DNA of 64,000 nt from JAJDXW01 sp965202895 (GTDB taxonomy: Bacteria; Pseudomonadota; Gammaproteobacteria; HK1). The stretch covers positions 3,534,001 through 3,598,000 of the forward strand of contig OZ241901.1 of the NCBI GenBank assembly GCA_965202895.1, in the 5' to 3' direction. A model generated the notes under the pieces. The model saw only the letters and a list, made by a program, of their open reading frames with translations. It made no database searches and was not told the DNA's origin. Numbering within the stretch: position 1 is the stretch's first letter; every line of letters starts with the position of its first letter. Below, piece by piece: positions 9,374 through 16,254 of this stretch. The translations under genes were made by a program, and so were the position numbers.

Positions 9374-10159
9374 TCAGATCACGGAGCGGCGCGACGTGAT
9401 CCCGCCGTCCAGGGTCACCACGCAGCCGGAGAGGTAGCCGGCGCGCGCCGAAGCGCAGAAGACGATGAGGTCCGCGACCTCGCCGGCGGTGGCGGCCCGC
9501 CCCCCGGGGAAGCGGGCGAGCAGCTCTCCCCATCGTTCCCCGTCGCCGAGGATCACCCCGGCGCGCTGGCGCAGCATGGTCTGCATCCGACCGGTGTCGA
9601 CCGGGCCCGGGTTCACCGCGACGACCCGCACCCCGTGGTCGAGGCTTCGTCCGCCGAGCGCGCGGGTCAGGGTCATGAGGCTCGCGTTCCCGCACGAGCC
9701 CGCGATGTAGTCGAAGTCCGGGTTCTCGCCCGAGTTCCCGACGTCGTTCACGATGACCCCGTGGCCGCGCTCGCGCATGCGGCCGAAGAACGCCCGGCAC
9801 ATCGCGACGTAGCCGAAGACCTTGAGCTCCCAGCCGGCGCGCCATGCCGCGTCGTCCACCGCATCCATCGAGCCGGAGGGGATCGCCCCCGCGTTGTTGA
9901 CGAGTACGTCGACGTCGATGGTCTCCGCGATGAGCCCGTCGCGCGCCGCCCGGTCCGTCAAGTCGAGCGCGTAGGTGCGCACCCGGCAGCCGTGCGCCCC
10001 TTCGATCGCCCGCGCCGCCTCGTCGAGCGCGCCGCCGGAGCGGGCCGTGACGTGGATCTCGCCCGCGCCCTCCCGCGCGAACGCCTCGGCCGTCGCGCGG
10101 CCGATCCCCTTCGAGCCGCCGGTGATCAGCACGCTCTTGCCGTCCAGTCCCAGGTCCAT
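9374..10159 (-). CDS. short-chain dehydrogenase/reductase with altered catalytic motif
   Basis: A 261-residue SDR-family protein, presumably NAD(P)-dependent. The cofactor motif GGSKGIG is near residue 14 and the structural NNAG is at about residue 85. The catalytic tyrosine is in DYIAGSCGN, where the usual lysine four residues later is replaced by serine. Some SDR proteins (I recall the PRK06125 group) share this YIAGS-x-GN pattern, so it is a subfamily trait rather than damage. I chose the ATG at 10159 because it starts directly before the first strand (LDGKSVLITGG); longer starts add low-complexity residues. The substrate is unknown. It lies 158 bases beyond the hydantoinase-B gene on the same strand. 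Confidence 0.85.
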   Translation of the reverse strand: MDLGLDGKSVLITGGSKGIGRATAEAFAREGAGEIHVTARSGGALDEAARAIEGAHGCRVRTYALDLTDRAARDGLIAETIDVDVLVNNAGAIPSGSMDAVDDAAWRAGWELKVFGYVAMCRAFFGRMRERGHGVIVNDVGNSGENPDFDYIAGSCGNASLMTLTRALGGRSLDHGVRVVAVNPGPVDTGRMQTMLRQRAGVILGDGERWGELLARFPGGRAATAGEVADLIVFCASARAGYLSGCVVTLDGGITSRRSVI

Positions 10160-10316
10160 CTTCGGATTCTCCGTGAGGTCGGGTGAAGGATCGGGCGAGC
10201 ACGTGGCCGCCGTCCGCGATCGGGCTCTCGCCCACCACGTGGTCGGCGAGCGGGGAGGCGAGGAAGAGCGCGCGCCGCGCCGCCCGCCCACCCCCCCCCC
10301 CGGCCCGTAACGCGCG

Positions 10317-11984
10317 CTACCGCCCGCGCGCGGTCACGAAGCCGTCGCGGCGGTCGCGCCGCCGCTCTTCGTCCGTTCGCTCCGCGGGGTCGCCCCAACC
10401 CCCGCCGCCCGCGGCCCGAACCTCGAACACCGTCCCCGGCGGCACCGGGATGCCCTCGTGCTTGGAGTCGAGGACGGCGGGGCGCCGGCCGGGCGCCCGC
10501 ATGAGGTAGCGGTGGGGGAGCCCCGGCTCCCCGCCCATCATCCCGACCGGCCCGTGGCGCGCCCCGTCGCCCGCGGTGTTGGCGACGCAGGGCTCGTCCG
10601 TCTCCACCACGAGCTCCAGCTCGCCGCCCGCGCCGCCCACGTACCGCCCCGCCCCGCCCGAATCGGGGCGGAACTCGTGCCGCCGGAAGAAGAACGGAAA
10701 GCGCGCCTCGGCCACCTCGACGGAGCCGAACTTGAGCCCTCCCGCCGAGTGCCACTCCCCGGAGTTGTGCCAGCCGTCGCCGCCCGAGGACGCCCCGGCC
10801 CCCGGCCGGGCGTGGAACATGTGCCAGATGAAGTCGCGCCCCGAGCGCGGGTCCCGCCCCTTGAGGGCGATGCGGAGCCGCTTGCCCCACGCCGCCATCG
10901 TCTGCTCCGGGCACGCGGGGGCGAGGGCGGTGACCACCGCCTCGATGATCTCCTGGCCGCAGTGGGAGGTCGACATGGTGACCGGCGCCCAGTCCTCCGG
11001 CCAGACGATCGTGCCGCGCTTCGCGACGATCTCCACCGGCCGCATGGTCCCGTCGTTCTTCGCGATCCCGGGGTCGAGGAGATAGGTGAGGGCCATCATC
11101 ACGGCCGACCGGGTATTGGCCCACGAGGAGTTCAGGAAGCTCCGCACCTGGGGGTCGGACCCGGAGAGGTCCACCTTCAGATCGCTTCCCGCGACGGTCA
11201 CCGCGGCGCGGATCGCGATGTCCTGGTTGCCGCGCCCGTCGTCGTCGAGCAGCGCCTCGCCCGGGTAGGCGCCGTCCCTCCAGCCCGCGATGACGGCCCG
11301 GGTCTCCGCCTCGGCCGCATCGAGGATCCGGTCGGCGGCGGCGGCGACCGTGCCCGCCCCGAGCTCCTCGACGAACTCGAGGAGGCGGCGCTCGCCGAGG
11401 CGGACCGAACCGATCTGGGCCGAGAGGTCGCCGGTGAAGTCGCGGGGGTGCCGGACGTTCACCCGCAGCATGTGCATGACGTCCTCGCGGAGCGTTCCGC
11501 GATCGTAGAGCCGGAGCGGCGGCACCCGGAGGCCCTCCTGCCAGATCTCGGTCGCGGACGCGTTGTAGGCGCCGTAGGCAGCGCCGCCGATGTCGGAGTG
11601 GTGGGCGCGGTTCAGGGTCCAGAAGAGGAGCCGGCTGCCCGCGAAGACCGGCAGGCAGGCGGTGAGGTCGGGGAGGTGGCTGCCCCCGTGGTAGGGATCG
11701 TTGAGGAGGAACACGTCACCCGGATGGATGTCGTCCCCGAACGCCTCGAGGGTCGCGAGGGTGGAGGAGGGCATCGCCCCGACGTGGACCGGGATGTACT
11801 CCGCCTGGGCGACGAGCTCGCCCTTGGCGTCGGTGATCGCGGTCGAGAAATCGCGGCTCGAGTTCAGGATCTGGGAGAACGAGGTGCGCAGCATCGCCTC
11901 CCCCATCTCGTCCACGATGCCGACGAGCCGGTGCTGGACGACGGAGACCGTGATCGGGTCGGGGGAAGGGGGGTTCGTTGCCAA
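10317..11984 (-). CDS. hyuB: hydantoinase B/oxoprolinase family protein
   Basis: A 555-residue HyuB-type protein, the B subunit of ATP-dependent N-methylhydantoinase, acetophenone carboxylase or acetone carboxylase-like enzymes. The family opening (VVQHRLVGIVDEMGEAMLRT), NDPYHGGSHLPD, the HHSDIGG motif and the C-terminal GGGGWGDP are all present. HyuB normally works with HyuA, the ATP-binding subunit, but none is found within the window on either side. Upstream, 11985-12186 has only a repeat fragment. The neighbouring SDR and amidase would fit a route for opening cyclic amides, but this is inferred from proximity alone. Confidence 0.92.
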   Translation of the reverse strand: MATNPPSPDPITVSVVQHRLVGIVDEMGEAMLRTSFSQILNSSRDFSTAITDAKGELVAQAEYIPVHVGAMPSSTLATLEAFGDDIHPGDVFLLNDPYHGGSHLPDLTACLPVFAGSRLLFWTLNRAHHSDIGGAAYGAYNASATEIWQEGLRVPPLRLYDRGTLREDVMHMLRVNVRHPRDFTGDLSAQIGSVRLGERRLLEFVEELGAGTVAAAADRILDAAEAETRAVIAGWRDGAYPGEALLDDDGRGNQDIAIRAAVTVAGSDLKVDLSGSDPQVRSFLNSSWANTRSAVMMALTYLLDPGIAKNDGTMRPVEIVAKRGTIVWPEDWAPVTMSTSHCGQEIIEAVVTALAPACPEQTMAAWGKRLRIALKGRDPRSGRDFIWHMFHARPGAGASSGGDGWHNSGEWHSAGGLKFGSVEVAEARFPFFFRRHEFRPDSGGAGRYVGGAGGELELVVETDEPCVANTAGDGARHGPVGMMGGEPGLPHRYLMRAPGRRPAVLDSKHEGIPVPPGTVFEVRAAGGGGWGDPAERTDEERRRDRRDGFVTARGR

Positions 11985-12127
11985 GTCGGATGCTCCGGCG
12001 GCGGTGGCGAGGGCGGCATGGCGACGGCGTTGGCCTCGGCGGGGCGAGCCGGGTTCGAGCCGGGGCCCCGCGAGGGGAGAGGCTATCGCATCGTGCGGCC
12101 GGTTCGCACTCCCGTACCGGCCTCCTC

Positions 12128-12160
12128 AGGGCCCTTTCGCGCTGCGGAATCGGTTCGCGG
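12128..12160 (+). repeat. fragment of a family A repeat end
   Basis: Thirty-odd bases upstream of the hydantoinase-B gene match the outer arm of family A (GCTGCGGAATCGGTTCGCG), including the terminal CCCTTTC. The rest of the element is absent, so this is a truncated copy or a solo end. Confidence 0.55.
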
Positions 12161-12186
12161 GGGGAGCTGGGTCCGGCCGTGCCGGA

Positions 12187-13287
12187 TCAGGACGTAAGCT
12201 CCCGGATCCGGGCCTTCAGCTCCGCTATCCGGGATTCCGCGGCCTGGCGTGCCTCCGCTGCCGCCTTCCTTGCCTCCGCTGCCTCCTGCTGCGCCTCCGC
12301 CGTCTCCTGCTGCGCTTCCGCCGCTGCACGCTGTGCTTCCGCTGCCTCCCGCTGTGCCTCCGCCGCCGCCTGCCGTGCATCGGCTTCCGCCTGCTGCGCG
12401 ATCTCCAGCGGCGTCTCGAGGTATTTGCCGGCTGCCGGGTCGTACCACCGCACGCGCGCCATCCCCTCCGGACGCCAGCCTTCCGGCGGCCACGGCTCCT
12501 CATGGCACAGGTACAGCCCGAGCGACGCGCCGTACACCCCGCGCGCGCCTCCCGGCAGCCGCTCCGACGGCAGCGGGCGGTAGCCGCCGCCGTGCAGCCC
12601 GAAACCCTGAAGCCGCGGCGTGACGTGCTCCTTCGGATCGAACACGAAGTAGTCGCGCACCCCGAGGCTGGCGTAGATCTCGCGCTTCAGCCCCATGTCC
12701 CGCGGCCACGTCGATGGCGACAGCACCTCCAGCACGAACGACGGCGGCTCGTGCTCCTTCCACAGCACGTAGGATTGCCGCAGCCCCTCCGGCGCCTCCA
12801 CCTGCTTCGGCACGCCGAACACCACCATCAGGTCCGGCGCCACGCTCCCCGCCCGCTCGTCCACCGCATCGTAGTGCAGCTCCACCTCGCTCGCCGCGAA
12901 CACGTCGTCACGGGCCTCGTAGCGCACCGCCAGCGCGTCCCAGAGGTCGTTGCAGATCGCCCGGTGCACGGCCGTCGGCCTCACCGGGCTCTCCTCCGGC
13001 GGCTCCTTCGCCGCCGCCAGGCCGAGGTGGTCGAGGTTGCGGTACGGGCGCCGGGGGTCGTCTCCCAACGCCTCGGCCCGGCGGAGGTCCAACGCCGGGC
13101 GGCACCAGTGGTCGGCCGCCACCTGGGCGGCTTCCAACGCGTCGATCCACGCCTCGAACTCGTCGATGGATGCGCAATCCGGAGGGCGCTTGGGTGGAAG
13201 GCGGGGGCGGCGTTCGCCGGCGGGCGGCGTCGGTCTCCCCTCGGAGGGGCCGCGCGCAGGGAGGGGGCGGGGTACGGGCTCTGGCAT
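12187..13287 (-). CDS. Uma2-family (DUF820) endonuclease-fold protein with C-terminal coiled coil
   Basis: A 366-residue protein with the restriction-endonuclease-like fold seen in Uma2/DUF820 proteins. The active-site residues are recognisable as VAPDLMVVF (Asp152), FVLEVLSPST (Glu187) and a downstream Lys201 in MGLKREIYASLGVRDYFVFDP. The last ~65 residues are an almost pure Ala/Glu/Gln/Arg coiled coil (repeats of AAEAQ), encoded by a 15-base-like tandem pattern at about 12240-12400. Start ATG at 13287 is chosen because it follows a clear gap; earlier starts add arginine-rich sequence. Family members are abundant in bacteria with large genomes; their function is mostly unknown. Confidence 0.82.
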   Translation of the reverse strand: MPEPVPRPLPARGPSEGRPTPPAGERRPRLPPKRPPDCASIDEFEAWIDALEAAQVAADHWCRPALDLRRAEALGDDPRRPYRNLDHLGLAAAKEPPEESPVRPTAVHRAICNDLWDALAVRYEARDDVFAASEVELHYDAVDERAGSVAPDLMVVFGVPKQVEAPEGLRQSYVLWKEHEPPSFVLEVLSPSTWPRDMGLKREIYASLGVRDYFVFDPKEHVTPRLQGFGLHGGGYRPLPSERLPGGARGVYGASLGLYLCHEEPWPPEGWRPEGMARVRWYDPAAGKYLETPLEIAQQAEADARQAAAEAQREAAEAQRAAAEAQQETAEAQQEAAEARKAAAEARQAAESRIAELKARIRELTS

Positions 13288-13698
13288 GGCTGCGCTCCTT
13301 CGGCTGCCAAGTGCCCGGCGCCGGACGCGCCGGGGGGAGAGGCACTGTAGCACGGCGCCGCCGGGACGCCGAGGTGGGCACACGCGCGCATGACGGCCGC
13401 CGCGGCTCGGGATCGAGATGGCGATCTTCAAGCGACGCGCCGGGCAGGTCGAGAAGCATTCTGCTCGACTTTCGTAGGAAATCCGCCCGATTTCACGTCC
13501 GTCACGTCCGACGCCCCGCTCAGGTGCACGAGGCCGCCGGCTCCGAGCCCGGCCGAAGTAGGGCACCGCGGCGAAGGCGCCCGGGGCCGGGCGCTCATGA
13601 AATGGGCCGAGGTCGGAGCCCCGGTCGGGGGCGGCGGCATGGCTCGGCCTCGATCCTGCCGCGCACCCCCTCCGATGCCGCTTTCGACGAGCCGGCTC
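13288..13698. other. 410-base intergenic region
   Basis: No gene is supported here. It contains the upstream region of the Uma2-family gene and the downstream side of the racemase-like gene. A short inverted repeat, GTCGAG...CTCGAC with a 10-base loop, lies at about 13448-13469 just before a relatively AT-rich stretch. It could be a regulatory site or a terminator stem, but there is no T-run to support a terminator. Confidence 0.4.
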
Positions 13699-14838
13699 TC
13701 AGTCCGACGGCTCGCGCTCCTCGTCCGCGTAGTGGGCGGGGAGGCGGCGGTCGAACGCCATCAGGACGTGGTGCGGGCGCGTGCCTTGCCACTCGGCGAG
13801 GTCCGAGAGGGAGATCGACTCGCCGCCGCTCTCTCCGAGGAGCACCGCCTCGTCGCCGACACGCGCGGCGGGCAGGGCGGAGAGATCGAGGGTGATGTGC
13901 TCGAGCGACAGCCCCCGGATGGGAGCCCGCTCGCCCGCGACGAGGGCATACGCCGAACGGCCCGTGAGCGGGGGACGGTACCCGTCCGCGAGGCCGAGGG
14001 GGATCACCCCGATCCGGCTCGGAGTGTCGTGTTCCGGGGCGCCCCGCATCCCCGCCTTCGGGGGGCCGGCGTGGATGAGGCGGCTCCGGATCGACCGGAG
14101 CACGGGGCGGAAGGCCGAGGTGTCCGCCACGGACGGGGAGACCGACGGCACGCCGTAGAGGAGATGGCCGGGGCAGACCGCGTTGCCGCGGCTGGTGAGC
14201 CCGGCCACCATGCAGGAGCTCGCGAGGCCCTGGGTCACCGGCACGTGGATGCCGGCTGCCTCGAGATCCCCGAGGAGCCCGTCGAAGGCGCGCATCCGGC
14301 CGCGCGCCCACTCGCGCTCCGCCTCGTCGAAGAAGGAGAGATGGGTGTACACGCCCTCCACCCGGACGTTCGGCAGGCTCCGCACCTCCCGGATGTAGTC
14401 GAGGGCGTCGGGAAGCGGCGCCCCGAGGCGCCCGAGGCCGGCGTCCACCTTGACGTAGACAGGGGCGGTCCTGCCGGCCGCCCCCGCCGCGCTCGACACC
14501 GCGCGAGCCCCCGCCCGATCGTACACGGTCGGGATGAGGTCGTGGGCGAGAAGGGCCGGGATGCCCTCCGGGAGCGCGCCGCCGAACATCAGGATGGGCA
14601 GGTCGACACGAGCGCCGCGAATGGCGAGCGCGTCCTCGAAGCTCCCGGTCGCGAGGGCGAAGGCGCCGCCGTCGTCGGCGAGGGCGCGCGCGACCCGAGC
14701 CGCGCCGTGCCCGTAGGCGTTCGCCTTGAGGGCGGCGATGATCTTCGAGTCCGATCCGGCGAGGGCCCGAAGCTCGCGCAGGTTGTGGCGAAGGGCCGCG
14801 AGGTCGAATTCGGCCCGGTTCGGTCGGACGGCTTCCAA
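13699..14838 (-). CDS. alanine-racemase-like PLP protein lacking several hallmark residues
   Basis: A 379-residue protein of the alanine racemase fold (PLP barrel plus C-terminal beta domain). The PLP lysine (Lys38 in ALKANAYGHG), the KVDAGLGRLG loop and His166 (YTHLSFFD) are conserved. However, the arginine that pairs with the PLP ring nitrogen (VRPG in true racemases) is Cys222 in VCPGHLLYG. The VSYG segment holding the second catalytic base Tyr is absent, and the GYADG tyrosine is Leu283. Standard two-base racemisation therefore looks doubtful. The start is a TTG with AAGGGGGGA upstream, as no ATG or GTG fits the fold. It could act on another amino acid or be a non-racemising paralogue. 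Confidence 0.8.
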   Translation of the reverse strand: MEAVRPNRAEFDLAALRHNLRELRALAGSDSKIIAALKANAYGHGAARVARALADDGGAFALATGSFEDALAIRGARVDLPILMFGGALPEGIPALLAHDLIPTVYDRAGARAVSSAAGAAGRTAPVYVKVDAGLGRLGAPLPDALDYIREVRSLPNVRVEGVYTHLSFFDEAEREWARGRMRAFDGLLGDLEAAGIHVPVTQGLASSCMVAGLTSRGNAVCPGHLLYGVPSVSPSVADTSAFRPVLRSIRSRLIHAGPPKAGMRGAPEHDTPSRIGVIPLGLADGYRPPLTGRSAYALVAGERAPIRGLSLEHITLDLSALPAARVGDEAVLLGESGGESISLSDLAEWQGTRPHHVLMAFDRRLPAHYADEEREPSD

Positions 14839-15004
14839 GTCTCCCCCCTTTCTTCGACGTGTGGGCGCCGGGGCGTCCTGGCCGGCCCCGGCAGTGCGGG
14901 CGTGATCCGGAACAGGATACACCCGACCCCGCGCCCTCACTGCCGGATCGGGCGGTCGCCGGGCCCCGGCCCGGGCGCTCGCGAGAGCACCGAAGGAATG
15001 CCCA

Positions 15005-15275
15005 GGACTCTTTCACGCTGCGGAATCGGTTCGCGCGGGTGAACCCGGTTCGGTCGAATCGGAGCGGCGAAGGTGCCGGGAACGGCGCTTCCCACGGATG
15101 CGGGTGTCCTGGGAACGGCGCGTTCTCGGAACGCTTGTGTCTCTCCCGCATCGATCGGCGGCGGTCTTGCCGCCCCTTTTGCGGGCGAGACACGAGCGTT
15201 CCCAGGAAGAGCCGTTCCCAAGAAGAGCGGTGGGCATCGATGCCCGGCCGTGAGTCGGTCAGCGGGAAACGACCC
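15005..15275 (+). repeat. family A intergenic repeat, copy A2
   Basis: A full copy with terminal inverted repeats (CTTTCACGCTG at the left, CAGCGGGAAA at the right), the left arm GGAATCGGTTCGCGCGGGTG and GTCGAATCGGAGCGGCGAAG, and the right arm AGAGCGGTGGGCATCGATGC. The core carries nested GGGAACGGCG segments and their complements. It fills the intergenic space between two divergently transcribed genes, so it lies within or near their promoters. Confidence 0.85.
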
Positions 15276-15331
15276 TGGAGGAATGTCTCCCGCCGCTTCT
15301 GAAACGGTGGCCGCTCCGGCATACTTCGCCG

Positions 15332-16180
15332 GTGAACGCGGCCCGCCACGAGTTGCACGTCCGGTTCTGGGGGGTGCGGGGAAGCATCCCGGTCTCCGAC
15401 CCCCGGTGCGCCCGCTACGGCGGCAACACGTCGTGCGTCGAGGTGCGCTGCGGCGGGTCGGTGCTGGTGTTCGACGCGGGCACCGGCCTCCGCCCGCTCG
15501 GCGCCGCCCTCGCTCGGGAAGGATGCGGCGACCTCGACCTCTTCCTGACCCACGCCCACATCGACCACGTGGTCGGCCTGCCGTTCTTCGCCTTCGCCTA
15601 CCGGCCGGGAAACTCCCTCCGGGTGTGGTCCGGGCACCAGGCGCCGGGGAGCGGCGGCGCGACCGCGACCGAGTCGGCGGTCCGCAGCCTCATGAGCGCG
15701 CCGCTCCTCCCCATCACCCCCGCCGTCTTTCCCGCCGAGGTCTCCTTCCGGGACTTCTCGGCCGGGGACGACCTCGCGCCCCCGTGCGGGGTCTCGATCC
15801 GCACCGCCCCCCTCCGCCATCCGGGCGGGGCGACGGGGTACCGGGTCGAATGCGCCGGGCGCAGCATCTGCTACGTCACCGACACCGAGCATGACCCGGA
15901 CGCGCCGGACGAGAACGTCCTCGCCCTCGTGGACGGCGCGGACCTCATGATCTACGACGCGATGTTCACCGACGAGGAGCTGCCCCGCCACCGGGGATGG
16001 GGCCATTCGACGTGGGAGGAAGGGGCGCGGCTCTGCCGTGCGGCGGGGGTCGGGACCTATGCGATCTTCCACCATGCCCCGGACCGCGACGACGAGGCGC
16101 TCGACCGGATCGCCGCCGCCGCCGCCCGGACGTTCCCGGGCTCCGTGGTGGCCCGCGAGGGGATGATCCTCACCCCCTGA
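15332..16180 (+). CDS. metallo-beta-lactamase-fold hydrolase
   Basis: A 282-residue MBL-fold protein. The N-terminal FWGVRGSIPVSD and YGGNTSCVEV signatures, the metal-binding THAHIDH (about residue 73-79), a later Asp in YVTDTEHD and HH in FHHAPDRDDE place it with phosphodiesterase/RNase Z-like MBL proteins found near signalling genes. It is probably cytoplasmic with two metal ions. A GTG start at 15332 begins just before the family signature. The next gene, 74 bases on, is the unusual ABC protein, and a cyclic-nucleotide-binding protein follows. I believe this trio recurs in alphaproteobacteria. A link to cyclic-nucleotide hydrolysis is tempting but unproven. Confidence 0.88.
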   Translation: MNAARHELHVRFWGVRGSIPVSDPRCARYGGNTSCVEVRCGGSVLVFDAGTGLRPLGAALAREGCGDLDLFLTHAHIDHVVGLPFFAFAYRPGNSLRVWSGHQAPGSGGATATESAVRSLMSAPLLPITPAVFPAEVSFRDFSAGDDLAPPCGVSIRTAPLRHPGGATGYRVECAGRSICYVTDTEHDPDAPDENVLALVDGADLMIYDAMFTDEELPRHRGWGHSTWEEGARLCRAAGVGTYAIFHHAPDRDDEALDRIAAAAARTFPGSVVAREGMILTP

Positions 16181-16254
16181 GCCGGGGGGAGGGGAAGGGA
16201 AGGGACGGAGGACGGGGCGGGGCGCTCCGGCTCCGGGCCGTCGAGGGCGGTTCG

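Noticed and set aside
10260..10320. C-run of over ten bases as a possible phase-variation tract.
   Set aside because: It lies between the SDR start and the HyuB stop, outside any coding frame, and has no promoter context.
12240..12400. Tandem repeat that could look like a CRISPR or satellite array.
   Set aside because: The units encode the Ala/Glu coiled coil of the Uma2-family protein in frame; there are no unique spacers.
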